Of a stretch of 64,000 nucleotides of DNA, positions 24,550 to 33,326 are shown one piece after another; position 1 is the first letter of the stretch, and every line of letters begins with the position of its first letter. This stretch comes from Antiquaquibacter soli. Its GTDB lineage: Bacteria > Actinomycetota > Actinomycetes > Actinomycetales > Microbacteriaceae. The stretch lies in contig NZ_JAUQUB010000002.1 in NCBI RefSeq assembly GCF_030580675.1, forward strand, positions 124,001 through 188,000, given 5' to 3'. The notes beneath the pieces are model-generated. The model was given only the letters and a program-made list of their open reading frames with translations. It was not told the DNA's origin and searched no databases. Position numbers and translations under genes: made by a program.

Positions 24550-25571
24550 CGCCGCACGAGCACCGCGTCGCGAACGCAGTGCTCGACGGTCAGCGCGCTA
24601 CCGGCGATGCGCGCGACGACGACGTCGCACGGGGAGTCGAAGGACAGGATGCCCGCACCGTCGAGTCCGACGGCGAGAGCGGGAGTGCGCGTCGCCGCCT
24701 GCAGGGCGTCGGCCCACGGCATCCCGGCCGCTACGATCCGCCCGATGACGGTGGGCAGATCGACCGCGGCGTGGGTCGAATAGGCGTGCAAGTCCGTGCT
24801 GATGGTGTCGGGCGGGAAGCCCTGATCGATCGCTGCGCGGGCGATCGCCGGGTCGAACCCCGATACCCCGTGCCCCACGTCGAACAGCACGCCGCGCTCT
24901 CGGGCGCGGCGCACCGAGGGGCGGATGCGACCGTTCTCGATGAGGGAGTTGCCCGCGAAACCTGTGAAGCAGTGGGTGACGATGTCGCCGGCGCCGAGAG
25001 TCCGCACGATCGTGTCGATGGACGCCGGCTTCGGCCCGAGGTGCACCATGAGTGGCGCGGCGGCTCGATCCGCCGCACGCCGGGCCGCCGCGAGCGCGCG
25101 AGTGGTGAAGCGGCCTCCGACGTTCGCGGAGGCGCGCACCTTGACCCCGACCGCGAGCCCGGGATGCTCCGCGATCGTGCGCACCACGAGTTCCTCGTCG
25201 AGGTACTCGGGCGAGCGCAACTCGCCGCGGCGCTGGATGCTCGTCGTGCCAATGCTCGAGATGTTGACGAACGCCCGAAGCCGCGTCCGGCTGCGCAGCG
25301 CGATGGCTGCGAACGCCCCGAACAGGTCGCCGCCGGCGCTACCTGCATCGACCATTGCCGTCACCCCGCTCCGCTCGGCGGCCTCGTCTGCGGATACACC
25401 CAGATCCTGACCTGAGAAGACGTGGGTATGGAGGTCGACGAGCCCGGGGAGGAGCACGGCGTCATCGAGTGTCCCGGCCCCTGAGGCGGTGCCCAGAGCG
25501 ACGTCGTTGTCGACTCGCTCGAGGCGTGACCCGCTGACGACCAGCGGGCGCCGGAGCAGAAGCTCAGGCAC
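24546..25571 (-). CDS. Amidohydrolase/deacetylase-family metallohydrolase
   Basis: A 341-residue member of the amidohydrolase superfamily, close to the EF_0837/Atu3266 group (annotated as deacetylases of N-acetylated hydroxy acids). It has the HxH metal motif in GLVDLHTHVF, a likely bridging Lys in VGVKVRAS, His in MVHLGP and THCFTG, and the final Asp in ISTDLHAYS. The group often travels with SelA-like proteins, matching this block. The GTG at 25571 overlaps the upstream stop by 8 bp and is preferred to longer starts whose translation looks random. The last gene of a three-gene minus-strand operon. Confidence 0.75.
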   Translation of the reverse strand: MPELLLRRPLVVSGSRLERVDNDVALGTASGAGTLDDAVLLPGLVDLHTHVFSGQDLGVSADEAAERSGVTAMVDAGSAGGDLFGAFAAIALRSRTRLRAFVNISSIGTTSIQRRGELRSPEYLDEELVVRTIAEHPGLAVGVKVRASANVGGRFTTRALAAARRAADRAAAPLMVHLGPKPASIDTIVRTLGAGDIVTHCFTGFAGNSLIENGRIRPSVRRARERGVLFDVGHGVSGFDPAIARAAIDQGFPPDTISTDLHAYSTHAAVDLPTVIGRIVAAGMPWADALQAATRTPALAVGLDGAGILSFDSPCDVVVARIAGSALTVEHCVRDAVLVRR

Positions 25572-27000
25572 TCCGCGGGGAGGCGTCGCCGACGCGGCGC
25601 AGGAGCACCAGCCGCCCGGGTTCCACGTCGAAGCGGCTCGAGCGGTGCCCGGTTGCGAGGTCCTCGAGCATCCAGGTCGACGTGATCGAGCAGGTCGTCG
25701 CACCGTAGTTGGCGAGGGCCGCGTACACCTCGGTGTTGGCGAACAGGCTCACCACCGACTCTGCCGGCGCTCCCGTGCGGTGGAACACGTCGGACTGCAC
25801 ATCGATCGACGCACGCGTGCCGGGGACGACCATCCGGCGGTACTGGTCGAGCCAGAACCGGTGCCGCTCGGCGCGGTCAGGGCTCGCGGCGCCCACATCC
25901 CACGGCCCGTAAGAATGCGGGCCATCCGGGTTTGCGGACACGAACTCCTGATGGTCGCGCCACTGCCGGACGACGCGGTCTACCTCCGGTGAGTCGTAGT
26001 CCACGCCCGGGATGGAGGCGCGCTCGCCCGTGAAGGGGCGACCCGCGAGGATCTGCGGGAACTGCAGGTAGGGGATCGTCTGCGCGTACTGCTCGTCCTC
26101 GGAGGGCAGCTCGCCGACCGAGTAGTCGAACTGTGGCACGACGTAAGGCGGGTGGTCGCGAGTCTCCAGGCGCATGCGGTTGATGTCGCCGATGTTCTCG
26201 CCGACCCACAGGTAGTCGTAGAGCCGCATCGCGGACTTCGGGATGTCGTTGAAGTCGGCGTGGAGCTTGTACGTGCCGCCGCGAGACTTCACCTCCGCGT
26301 AAATCCACGCCAGGAGGTCCTCTTTCGCGGCATCGTGCTCGGATGTCTCGGGCCACGCGAGCACCTCGTCGGGGGTCGGGGGCATGGTCTGGGCCGCGAG
26401 CGAGCGGTAGCCCCAGTCATTGAAGAGTCCGTCGATGTCGTACTCGTCGAGGAGTCGGCGGGTCTTCTCCAGCACGTAGGCCCGCCAGCCGGCGCTCGCC
26501 GGGGAGCAGCGGACGAGCCGCCAGTGGGCGACGCGCACGAGCTGCATGTCCGGGCTTGGGTCGTCGTAAGACTCTCGCGTCCACTCGGGGCGCAGGTCGG
26601 GGTCGCCCCACTGCATGTATCCGGACGAGGCGTAGAGCAGTACCCGGATGCCCTCCGCGTGCGCCATGTCGATGAAGCGGCGCAAGCCCGGCTCGTTGGG
26701 GGAGGAGAACCGGCTGGCGCCGTGCAGGCGGAGGAGGTCGTTCCAGTCCTCCATGAGCTGGATCTGGCGGATGCCGTTCGCTGCGAGGTTGGCGAGCGCC
26801 TTCTCATCGAAGCCGTCCGGGTCGTACGGCGCGCGCGATGGGTACTCGCCCAGGTTGTAGCTGGCCTGCCCGGGTACGTAATCGCCGATGAAGTGCTGCG
26901 CCCGGCGGGACCGCACCACCGACTCGACCAGGCGGATGTTCTCGAGCCGCGTGCGATGCCCGTGGTTGTCGAGGTCGGGGATGAGGGTGGAGTCGTGCAT
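25564..27000 (-). CDS. Putative TIM-barrel glycosidase-like protein
   Basis: A 478-residue cytoplasmic protein that reads as a TIM barrel followed by a beta-rich C-terminal domain. Barrel features are GIRQIQLMEDWND, a strand with VLLYASSGYMQWG, GLFNDWGY (an Asp in the position of a nucleophile in related barrels) and YLWVGENIGD. This looks like the GH13/GH36-like superfamily, but I cannot assign a family. The ATG at 27000, 5 nt after AAGGA, is chosen over open frame upstream. It lies between a six-hairpin glycosidase and an amidohydrolase, so a role in glycoside breakdown is likely. Confidence 0.6.
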   Translation of the reverse strand: MHDSTLIPDLDNHGHRTRLENIRLVESVVRSRRAQHFIGDYVPGQASYNLGEYPSRAPYDPDGFDEKALANLAANGIRQIQLMEDWNDLLRLHGASRFSSPNEPGLRRFIDMAHAEGIRVLLYASSGYMQWGDPDLRPEWTRESYDDPSPDMQLVRVAHWRLVRCSPASAGWRAYVLEKTRRLLDEYDIDGLFNDWGYRSLAAQTMPPTPDEVLAWPETSEHDAAKEDLLAWIYAEVKSRGGTYKLHADFNDIPKSAMRLYDYLWVGENIGDINRMRLETRDHPPYVVPQFDYSVGELPSEDEQYAQTIPYLQFPQILAGRPFTGERASIPGVDYDSPEVDRVVRQWRDHQEFVSANPDGPHSYGPWDVGAASPDRAERHRFWLDQYRRMVVPGTRASIDVQSDVFHRTGAPAESVVSLFANTEVYAALANYGATTCSITSTWMLEDLATGHRSSRFDVEPGRLVLLRRVGDASPRSA

Positions 27001-27019
27001 GGGCATCCTTCGCAATGGA

Positions 27020-28552
27020 TCAGGGGTGGTCGTGGTCTGCGGTCGCCCAGACGAACCAGGAGGCGTGCTCCTGGTTGCCGAGGTCGTTGGTCCCGGTTCG
27101 GTTGTACTGCTCGGCGAATTGGCTGCCCGGCGAGCGGTCCACGAGAAAGCGCGCAATCCGTTCGAGGCGCTCGTGGTCGCCGGTGGTGCGGAGGTAGGCG
27201 ATCTCCCACGCCAGCCCCTTGCCGATCACGCTGTCGTCGTCGTCCTGCACGTTGAGCATCTCGAGCCCGTCCCAGTCGGACGAGGCGACCCGGCGGTAGC
27301 GCTCGACGGTGCGGCGGAGGATGCCGTCGTCGGTCGCGAACCATCCCGCCGCGACGGGGGCGAGGCTCACCCACGAGAACCCGTCGATGCGGCGCCGGCC
27401 CAGAGGCAGCCACAGGAGCTCGACATAAGTCGAACCGAATCCCGCGTCGACGACGAGGTGCTCGTGGATGGCCGCGGCCAGCGCGTCGGCCTGCTCGCGA
27501 GCGGCCCGGCGCAGGTCGGGCCTCGAGGCGAGCGCGCTCAGCTCGTGGAAGGCCTGCGAGGCGAAGACGTTCGTCACGAGGTCGATCGTGGTGAGGTAGT
27601 GGCTGCGACGACTGTGCTCGAGATTCGGGTTGATGATGAGGCCCGTCGCGTCGTCGCGGTCATCGACGGCGGCGAGGAGGCGGCGGATCACCCCGTCGAT
27701 TTCTCGGCCGTCGAGCGCGGCGGTGCGTGCGTGGGCGAGGGCGTTCATGGCATCGGCATCGGGTTGGACCGTGCGCACCGCCCCGGTCGTCGAGAGCGCG
27801 GACAGCGCGGTACCGGGCGCGAGGGCGGCGGGCTCCTCGTCGAGCGTGAGGCTCGCGTGCACGCCGGTAGTGACCCAGCCGCCGAGATTCAGCCGCAGCT
27901 GCTCTGCCGGCCGGTCGGTGGCCCCCGGGGTGCGGCTCGCCCCCCATCGCACTTCTCCCAGGGCCCCTTCGGTGCGCAGCTCGAGCCGGTACTCCGCCTC
28001 CGGCTCGAGGATCAACGATTCGGGGAGCTCGAGGGCGAGCCATCCGGTCGTGGAGGCCGCGGTCAGCGGCGCCGCCAGGGGGATGCTCGCGCCGTCGCGG
28101 TGCAGCCGAGCGATCGCCATGCCAGCGCGCAGGTTGCCGGACAGGGCAACGAGGATCCGGCGGGGACTCGGCCCCGCTCCGGTCCGGAACGACTGGGCGG
28201 CGACGGCCTTGACTCCCGCGACTTCGAGGAAGGTGCTCGGATCGACCCAGGGCTGGATGTCGCCCGGGCGTGCGCTGACCACTCGTGGCGGCGGGCACAC
28301 GTGGGCGACGCGATCGTCGGCGAACAGGTCGGTGTAGTCCAGGATGCGGCGGGCGAGGTCCGTCCGGCCGATCGCGAGCATCGCGATCGCCTGGATCGAG
28401 GCGTCTCGGGTGAACATGCCCGAGTAAGCCCCGCTGAGCGAAGTGGGCGCGTAGCCCCACTCGTCGACCCGCGACTCGAGAGAGGCCGCCGTCGAGCGGA
28501 TGAGAGAGCGGAGAGGCGACTTCCCGCCGTGCCTGGCGTATGACTGCTCCAC
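27020..28552 (-). CDS. Six-hairpin glycosidase-like protein
   Basis: A 510-residue cytoplasmic protein. The N- and C-terminal parts form an alpha/alpha barrel-like pattern (GMFTRDASIQAIAMLAIGR; LTTIDLVTNVFASQAFHEL; GLAWEIAYLRTTGDHERLERIARFL), with a beta-sandwich-like insertion around residues 110-250. The FTRDASIQ motif recalls GH63/GH125-like catalytic Asp regions, but the family cannot be fixed by eye. It may be an exo-glycosidase or phosphorylase. The GTG at 28552 follows GAGGGA. It is the first gene of the minus-strand operon, with TATAAA (complement of 28622-28627) and operator copy 4 upstream. Confidence 0.6.
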   Translation of the reverse strand: MEQSYARHGGKSPLRSLIRSTAASLESRVDEWGYAPTSLSGAYSGMFTRDASIQAIAMLAIGRTDLARRILDYTDLFADDRVAHVCPPPRVVSARPGDIQPWVDPSTFLEVAGVKAVAAQSFRTGAGPSPRRILVALSGNLRAGMAIARLHRDGASIPLAAPLTAASTTGWLALELPESLILEPEAEYRLELRTEGALGEVRWGASRTPGATDRPAEQLRLNLGGWVTTGVHASLTLDEEPAALAPGTALSALSTTGAVRTVQPDADAMNALAHARTAALDGREIDGVIRRLLAAVDDRDDATGLIINPNLEHSRRSHYLTTIDLVTNVFASQAFHELSALASRPDLRRAAREQADALAAAIHEHLVVDAGFGSTYVELLWLPLGRRRIDGFSWVSLAPVAAGWFATDDGILRRTVERYRRVASSDWDGLEMLNVQDDDDSVIGKGLAWEIAYLRTTGDHERLERIARFLVDRSPGSQFAEQYNRTGTNDLGNQEHASWFVWATADHDHP

Positions 28553-28621
28553 CGATTCCCTCTGAGTCTCCCGTTACTTCATGGTCGCGGGCATCCACAT
28601 CCGCGGCAAGAAGGCTACTAC

Positions 28622-28645
28622 TTTATAAACCGGTTTGTCTATCAT
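28622..28645. promoter_or_regulatory. Divergent promoter with LacI-type operator copy 4
   Basis: AAACCGGTTT lies at 28627-28636. TATAAA on the minus strand (28622-28627) and TATCAT on the plus strand (28640-28645) flank it, so the operator lies between the -10 boxes of the glycosidase and RidA operons. Confidence 0.7.
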
Positions 28646-28660
28646 GTCCCTGGAGGAGAA

Positions 28661-29041
28661 ATGACCATACCTATCATCGTCGGCCGAACCGCCGAGGCCC
28701 CGGCACCCGCCGGCCCGTACTCGCAAAGCGTCCGAATCGGATCACTCATCATGTGCTCGGGGCAAGCCGGATTCCTGCCCGACGGCACGCTGGCCAACGG
28801 GATCGAGGAGCAAACCCGTCAGACCTTCCGCAACCTGCTCGTGACGCTTGCCGCGGCGGGCGGCGTGCCGGAACGCGTCGGACACGTGCGGGTCTACCTC
28901 ACCGATACCGCCCACTTCGGCATCCTCAACGACGTATACCGCGAGTTCTTCAGCGAGCCCTATCCCGCGCGCACCACGGTCTACGTGGGTCTGCCCGCGG
29001 GGCTCCTCGTCGAGGCCGACCTTCTCGCCGAAGCCTCATGA
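28661..29041 (+). CDS. RidA/YjgF-family protein
   Basis: A 126-residue RidA-family protein (enamine/imine deaminase or related hydrolase). The family core is visible: GPYSQSVRIGSLIMCSGQ, then PARTTVYVGLPAG with the substrate-binding Arg, and a C-terminal Glu. A strong GGAGGAG site precedes the ATG. In catabolic operons RidA relatives often clear reactive enamines made by PLP enzymes, which fits the SelA-like protein of the same regulon; this link is inferred. Confidence 0.85.
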   Translation: MTIPIIVGRTAEAPAPAGPYSQSVRIGSLIMCSGQAGFLPDGTLANGIEEQTRQTFRNLLVTLAAAGGVPERVGHVRVYLTDTAHFGILNDVYREFFSEPYPARTTVYVGLPAGLLVEADLLAEAS

Positions 29042-29889
29042 GCGCCCCGTATCCCGCATCGGTCCTCGTCATCGGGCTCGGGACCATGGGTCGCGGAATC
29101 GTCCGCGCACTCCGGGGCACCGTGACCGATCTGAGGTCGTTCGACGAGGCTCCCGTCACCGATGAACCCGGCGCCCGTCGCTACAACGACTTGGCGGACG
29201 CCGCACGCGGAGTGGACATCATCATCGAGGCGATCGTCGAGGACCTGTCGGCCAAGCGGACGCTCCTCCGCTACCTCGAGGGCATTGTGCCCGAAGCGAT
29301 CATCGCCTCCACCACATCGACCTTCCTGCCCTCCGGTCTCGCAACCTCGCCCGCCCAACGCCGTCGACTGCTCCTCGCCCACTTCTTCAACCCCGCCGAC
29401 GTCGTCCCCCTTGTCGAGGTCGTCCCGGCCGAGTCGACCGATCGCGACGCCGTGGAGACGGTAATCAGGATGCTGCGCGCCACGGGCAAGTCGGTAGTGC
29501 GGCTCCAGCGAGAGGTGGACGGTCTCGTCGCCAACCGGTTGCAGGCCGCCCTCATCCGCGAGGCGATGCACCTCCGGGCGCGCGGAGTCGCATCAGCGGA
29601 GGACATCGACCGGGTGCTCACTACGGGTCTCGGTCCACGCTGGTCCGCGGCGGGGTGCTTCGAAGTGATGGATCAGGGCGGGCTCGATGTGTGGGCCCGA
29701 GTGCTGCGCAGGCTCGTGCCCGACCTTGCGAGCGGCCACGAGTGCGCCGACGAGGTCGACGAACTCGTTCTCCGCGGACAGCTCGGGGTCAAGTCCGGAA
29801 GGGGCTTCGCCTCGCACGACTCCGACGCTGCCGAGCGGTACCGCCACGCCGTCGAGGGAGCGTTCGGAGCCCGGCGGGATGACTCGTGA
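29038..29889 (+). CDS. 3-hydroxyacyl-CoA-dehydrogenase-like / L-gulonate-type dehydrogenase
   Basis: A 283-residue NAD-dependent dehydrogenase. The Rossmann motif is GLGTMGRGI (residues 13-21); catalytic His is in LAHFFNPAD with a Ser upstream (STTSTFLPS) and an NR motif in GLVANRL. This is the 3-hydroxyacyl-CoA dehydrogenase fold, which also includes L-gulonate 3-dehydrogenase and carnitine dehydrogenase. It lacks a fused crotonase domain, so a beta-hydroxy sugar acid is as likely as a CoA ester. The ATG overlaps the ridA-like stop; the frame upstream of it is rejected. Confidence 0.78.
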   Translation: MSAPYPASVLVIGLGTMGRGIVRALRGTVTDLRSFDEAPVTDEPGARRYNDLADAARGVDIIIEAIVEDLSAKRTLLRYLEGIVPEAIIASTTSTFLPSGLATSPAQRRRLLLAHFFNPADVVPLVEVVPAESTDRDAVETVIRMLRATGKSVVRLQREVDGLVANRLQAALIREAMHLRARGVASAEDIDRVLTTGLGPRWSAAGCFEVMDQGGLDVWARVLRRLVPDLASGHECADEVDELVLRGQLGVKSGRGFASHDSDAAERYRHAVEGAFGARRDDS

Positions 29890-30728
29890 GGCTGGCTCGG
29901 CTGGGAGCCGTTGGCGAGGAGATCCCGGTAGCGCTCGTTGACGGCATTGCGTTCGACCTTCGGCCCGTCACTTCCGACATCGATGCGGCCTTCTGGCGGG
30001 AGCGGGGCGCCCGGCGGGTGCGGGATGCGCTCGACCGGGGCATCCTCGCTCCACTGCCCGGTGCCGCAGGATTGCGCATCGGCGCCCCCCTCGCTCGGCC
30101 GGGCGTCGTCGTGTGCATCGGGATGAATTACGCCGCCCACGCGGCCGAGTCGGGATCACCGCCCCCTGAGCTGCCCGTCATGTTCCTCAAACCGCCGAAC
30201 ACGATCGGTGGCCCCTTCGACGACGTCCCCCTCCCGCGCCGAGCGACCCGGACGGACTGGGAGGTGGAACTCGGCGTCGTCATCGGCGCGAGCGCCCACT
30301 CGCTCGACACCGACGAGGACGCTCTCTCGTGCGTCGCCGGGTACGTGCTGGCCAATGACGTATCCGAGCGGCGCTTCCAGCTCGAGGAGTCCGGCGGTCA
30401 GTGGTCCAAGGGGAAAGCGGCCCCCGGATTCACCCCGCTGGGCCCCTGGGTCACCACGTCCGACGAGTTCGATCCGAGCGAAGTCGGGCTGCGCAGCTGG
30501 GTCAACGGCTCGCCTCGGCAGGACAGCCGGTCGAGCGACATGGTCTTCGGAATCGCGGCCCTCGTTCGACACCTCAGCCAGTACATGAGGCTCGATCCGG
30601 GCGACGTGGTGCTCACCGGAACCCCCGAGGGAGTCGCCCTGTCCGGGCGGTTCCCCTATCTGACCGCGGGGGATGTCTGCGCCGTCGAGATCGACGGACT
30701 GGGGCGCCAGGAGCACCGGTTCGTGTAA
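29886..30728 (+). CDS. Fumarylacetoacetate hydrolase-family protein
   Basis: A 280-residue FAH-family enzyme. The metal-binding acidic triad is visible in DWEVELGVVIG (about residue 120), and CIGMNYAAHAAESG and GTPEGVALSG are family blocks. Members cleave diketo acids or hydrolyse 2,4-diketo-3-deoxy sugar acids to pyruvate and an aldehyde or acid, which would make it the carbon-carbon cleavage step of this pathway. GTG start at 29886 overlaps the preceding stop. A perfect hairpin after the stop separates it from the convergent glycosidase gene. Confidence 0.85.
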   Translation: MRLARLGAVGEEIPVALVDGIAFDLRPVTSDIDAAFWRERGARRVRDALDRGILAPLPGAAGLRIGAPLARPGVVVCIGMNYAAHAAESGSPPPELPVMFLKPPNTIGGPFDDVPLPRRATRTDWEVELGVVIGASAHSLDTDEDALSCVAGYVLANDVSERRFQLEESGGQWSKGKAAPGFTPLGPWVTTSDEFDPSEVGLRSWVNGSPRQDSRSSDMVFGIAALVRHLSQYMRLDPGDVVLTGTPEGVALSGRFPYLTAGDVCAVEIDGLGRQEHRFV

Positions 30729-30737
30729 CCGGCGATG

Positions 30738-30770
30738 CCGGTGGAGGGATGCGTCCGCTCCCTCCACCGG
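30738..30770. terminator. Bidirectional terminator hairpin
   Basis: A perfect 12-bp stem (30738-30749/30759-30770) with a 9-nt loop lies between the convergent FAH and secreted-glycosidase genes, which leave only 48 nt between them. No clear U tract on either side. Confidence 0.7.
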
Positions 30771-30776
30771 CCCGTG

Positions 30777-32486
30777 CTACGGGATCGGGGTGACCCCCGT
30801 CACCTTGAAGAGCGCCACGCCCTGAGGCGGCATGGTCACCGTGATCTTCGCCGTCGTCGACGTGAAGGTCACGTTGCTCGACGCCGACAGCTCATTCAGA
30901 GCCGACAGTGACGCGTAGGTGCTCTTCTGGCTGTTCCAGTAGCTCGCCGCCGCCGGGGTGGTGAGCACATCCGGCAGCAGCCAGTTGTACAACGAGGCGC
31001 CCACTCGATAGTCCGAAGCCCCGTAGCCCTGGGCGGCGCGGTTGGCGGCCCAGGTGGGGAAGAAGTTCGAGTGGGTGTCGTCGATGAGGAACTTCGTCGC
31101 CACCGGCGAGGAGTTCGCGATATTGGTGAGGTTGACCTCGACGGTTTCGGAGCTCGTCGACGTCGGGCTGTTGTTCCGGTTGAACACCATGACGTAGAGC
31201 GTGTCCGTTGACGCGTCGTAGCCTGAGTAGGAGCCGACCTGGTTGGTGTTGTCGGACGGTGTTCCCGCATAGCTCACAGCGAGCTGCTGGGAACCGGACA
31301 TCCGCTTGACGAGCTTGCCGAGGTTCGTGACGGTGGGGTTGACGATGACGGGCTCGGAGTACGAGTACACGCCATCAGTGCTGAGTCCCCAACGGCCCCA
31401 CCACGACAGGTCGTAGTCCGTGGCCAACTGGTACCGCCAAGCGTGCAACGCGGACTGGAAGCTCGTCGACAGGTCGCCGTTGGGGTCGCCGTCAGGCGCG
31501 AACATGCTGCCCTCGTCGATACCGATCTCGAGGCCGTTCAAGCCCACCGCATCGATCTTCGCTCGCAGGGTGGCCAGCGTGTTCGCGAAGTTGGTGAGGC
31601 TCGTGGGCGAATTGTCGTAGAACGAGATGCTCATGTAGTCCATCGGGGACCCGGTGCCGCCCGTGGCGTAGTTCGTGCCTGTCGTCACGTGGTCGAGCAG
31701 TTCGCGGTAATCCCAGAACCCGCCGATGTTGCCCTGGGCGTGCGCGCCGATCTTGACGTTGCCCGCGCCGAGCTCATCCTCGAGAGCCTTGGCGGACCAG
31801 TCGTACAGCTTGAAGTAGGCGACCTTCGTGCTCGCTGCAGTCCCATCCGGGTGCTCGAACTGGTCGCGGTTGTCGTACTCGGTGAGCACCCCCCAGCGCC
31901 AGCTGCGCACCTCGGTCGCGCCGAACTCGGTCACGGCCCGACTCACGAGCGCGCGCAGGTAGTTGTAGTACGTGGTGTAGTTGGCTGGCGGCGCGGTGTT
32001 CGTTCCGAACACGCCGATCTTCGGCGAGGACGAGTACTTGATCGGCTGGCTGCCGATCTTCAGGTACGGTGTCAGGCCGCTCCGGACGATGTTGTCGAGG
32101 CCCGTCATGATGCTGTCGAAGTCGTAGTCCGTCATCGTCGACGTATCGGTGGGGTCCACGAACGGGTCGCGCGCGGGACCGCACGTGATGGGATTCGTGT
32201 AGCCCGTGTAGCACCCGCCCGTGATGAAGAGGAGCTGCACCTCCTCGAGCTCCGGGTAGTAGGTCGAGTAGTAGCTCGAGGAGATGCTCGAGGCGCCGGT
32301 AGACCACCAGTGGTCGTTGCTCCACGCCAGGAGGTTGGAGAACGTGTTCTCGTACGTCTTGCCCGAGGTCCGCAGGTCCACCGTGAATGTGGGCCCAGGG
32401 AGGGCTTGGGATGCGATCGGCGTGAGCGCCAGCGTCCCTGTCAGTAGTAGCGCGCCGGCGACCATGCCGGCCCTCTTCAGCTTCAT
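30777..32486 (-). CDS. Secreted glycoside hydrolase, GH39-like (clan GH-A)
   Basis: A 569-residue protein with a Sec-type signal peptide (MKLKRAGMVAGALLL..., cleavage near residue 30) and no lipobox or anchor. The body reads as a GH-A TIM barrel: the likely acid/base Glu is in WRWGVLTEYDN and the nucleophile in LEIGIDEGS, followed by a beta domain. It is closest in feel to GH39 beta-xylosidases/mannosidase-like enzymes, without certainty. It is rich in Ser/Thr/Tyr and has few charged residues, as for a secreted enzyme. It would cut polysaccharide outside the cell before uptake. Controlled by operator copy 5. Confidence 0.72.
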   Translation of the reverse strand: MKLKRAGMVAGALLLTGTLALTPIASQALPGPTFTVDLRTSGKTYENTFSNLLAWSNDHWWSTGASSISSSYYSTYYPELEEVQLLFITGGCYTGYTNPITCGPARDPFVDPTDTSTMTDYDFDSIMTGLDNIVRSGLTPYLKIGSQPIKYSSSPKIGVFGTNTAPPANYTTYYNYLRALVSRAVTEFGATEVRSWRWGVLTEYDNRDQFEHPDGTAASTKVAYFKLYDWSAKALEDELGAGNVKIGAHAQGNIGGFWDYRELLDHVTTGTNYATGGTGSPMDYMSISFYDNSPTSLTNFANTLATLRAKIDAVGLNGLEIGIDEGSMFAPDGDPNGDLSTSFQSALHAWRYQLATDYDLSWWGRWGLSTDGVYSYSEPVIVNPTVTNLGKLVKRMSGSQQLAVSYAGTPSDNTNQVGSYSGYDASTDTLYVMVFNRNNSPTSTSSETVEVNLTNIANSSPVATKFLIDDTHSNFFPTWAANRAAQGYGASDYRVGASLYNWLLPDVLTTPAAASYWNSQKSTYASLSALNELSASSNVTFTSTTAKITVTMPPQGVALFKVTGVTPIP

Positions 32487-32537
32487 CCACTTGCCCCTTC
32501 ATGTCTCGGGCCCGCTCGTCGAGCCCGTCGCGGGGAA

Positions 32538-32565
32538 TTTATCGAACCGGTTAAGTTAAAGTCAA
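32538..32565. promoter_or_regulatory. Promoter with LacI-type operator copy 5
   Basis: AACCGGTT lies at 32545-32552. On the minus strand TTGACT (complement of 32560-32565) and GATAAA (complement of 32538-32543) are 16 nt apart, with the operator inside the spacer. This would control the secreted glycosidase, and by position the divergent CoA transferase operon. Confidence 0.7.
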
Positions 32566-32592
32566 TGCACTGAGACGAAAGGGAGTGCGCAG

Positions 32593-33324
32593 ATGACCTC
32601 GAGGGTGAGGGCGATCCGCCACGCGGGTTCCGGCAAGATCAGCGACGACGCAGACACCGCCCTCGCCGGCGTACTCAAGGACGGGATCACTATCGCCGTC
32701 GGCGGATTCGGGCTCAGCGGCATCCCTCAAGACCTCATCGACGCCGTCCGCCGGTCCGGCGTCCGGGAGCTGACGATCGTCTCCAACAACATGGGCATCG
32801 ACGGCGTGGGGCTCGGCGTGCTTCTCGATAGCGGCCAGGTGCGCCGAGTCGTCGCGTCGTACGTCGGGGAGAACCGCAGATTCGCGCAGTCCTACCTCGA
32901 CGGCAGTCTCGAGGTTGAATTCTCGCCGCAGGGCACGCTCGCCGAGCGATTACGAGCGGGCGGGGCGGGAATCGCAGGCTTCTACACCCGCGCGGGCGTC
33001 GGCACCTCCTGGGCGGCTGGAAAGCCGACGATGGAGTTCGACGGGCGTGCCCACGTTCTCGAGCGAGGCATCGTCGCTGACCTCGCCCTCGTGCACGCAC
33101 ATCGCGGAGACCGAGAGGGCAACCTGGCCTACCGCGCGACCGCCCGCAACTTCAATCCGCTCGTCGCCACGGCGGGCCGAGTCACCGTGGCCGAAGTCGA
33201 AGTGCTCGAGGGTGCGTTCCTCGACCCCGATTCCGTCGTCACCCCGGGCGTCTTCGTCCAGCGGGTGATCCGCACCAGTCGCCACAAGCACATCGAGAAG
33301 ACGACTACTCGGAGCAGGAGCTGA
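32593..33324 (+). CDS. 3-oxoacid CoA-transferase, subunit A
   Basis: A 243-residue alpha subunit of a class I CoA transferase (SCOT-like), which moves CoA from succinyl-CoA or acetyl-CoA to a 3-keto acid. The family glycine motif is present ([14 protein letters not shown], residues 38-51), as are SNNMGIDG and [10 protein letters not shown]. The gene lies 2 nt before the subunit B gene. It would activate the final keto acid of the block's pathway. Start ATG at 32593 follows AAAGGGAG. Confidence 0.88.
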   Translation: MTSRVRAIRHAGSGKISDDADTALAGVLKDGITIAVGGFGLSGIPQDLIDAVRRSGVRELTIVSNNMGIDGVGLGVLLDSGQVRRVVASYVGENRRFAQSYLDGSLEVEFSPQGTLAERLRAGGAGIAGFYTRAGVGTSWAAGKPTMEFDGRAHVLERGIVADLALVHAHRGDREGNLAYRATARNFNPLVATAGRVTVAEVEVLEGAFLDPDSVVTPGVFVQRVIRTSRHKHIEKTTTRSRS

Positions 33325-33326
33325 CG

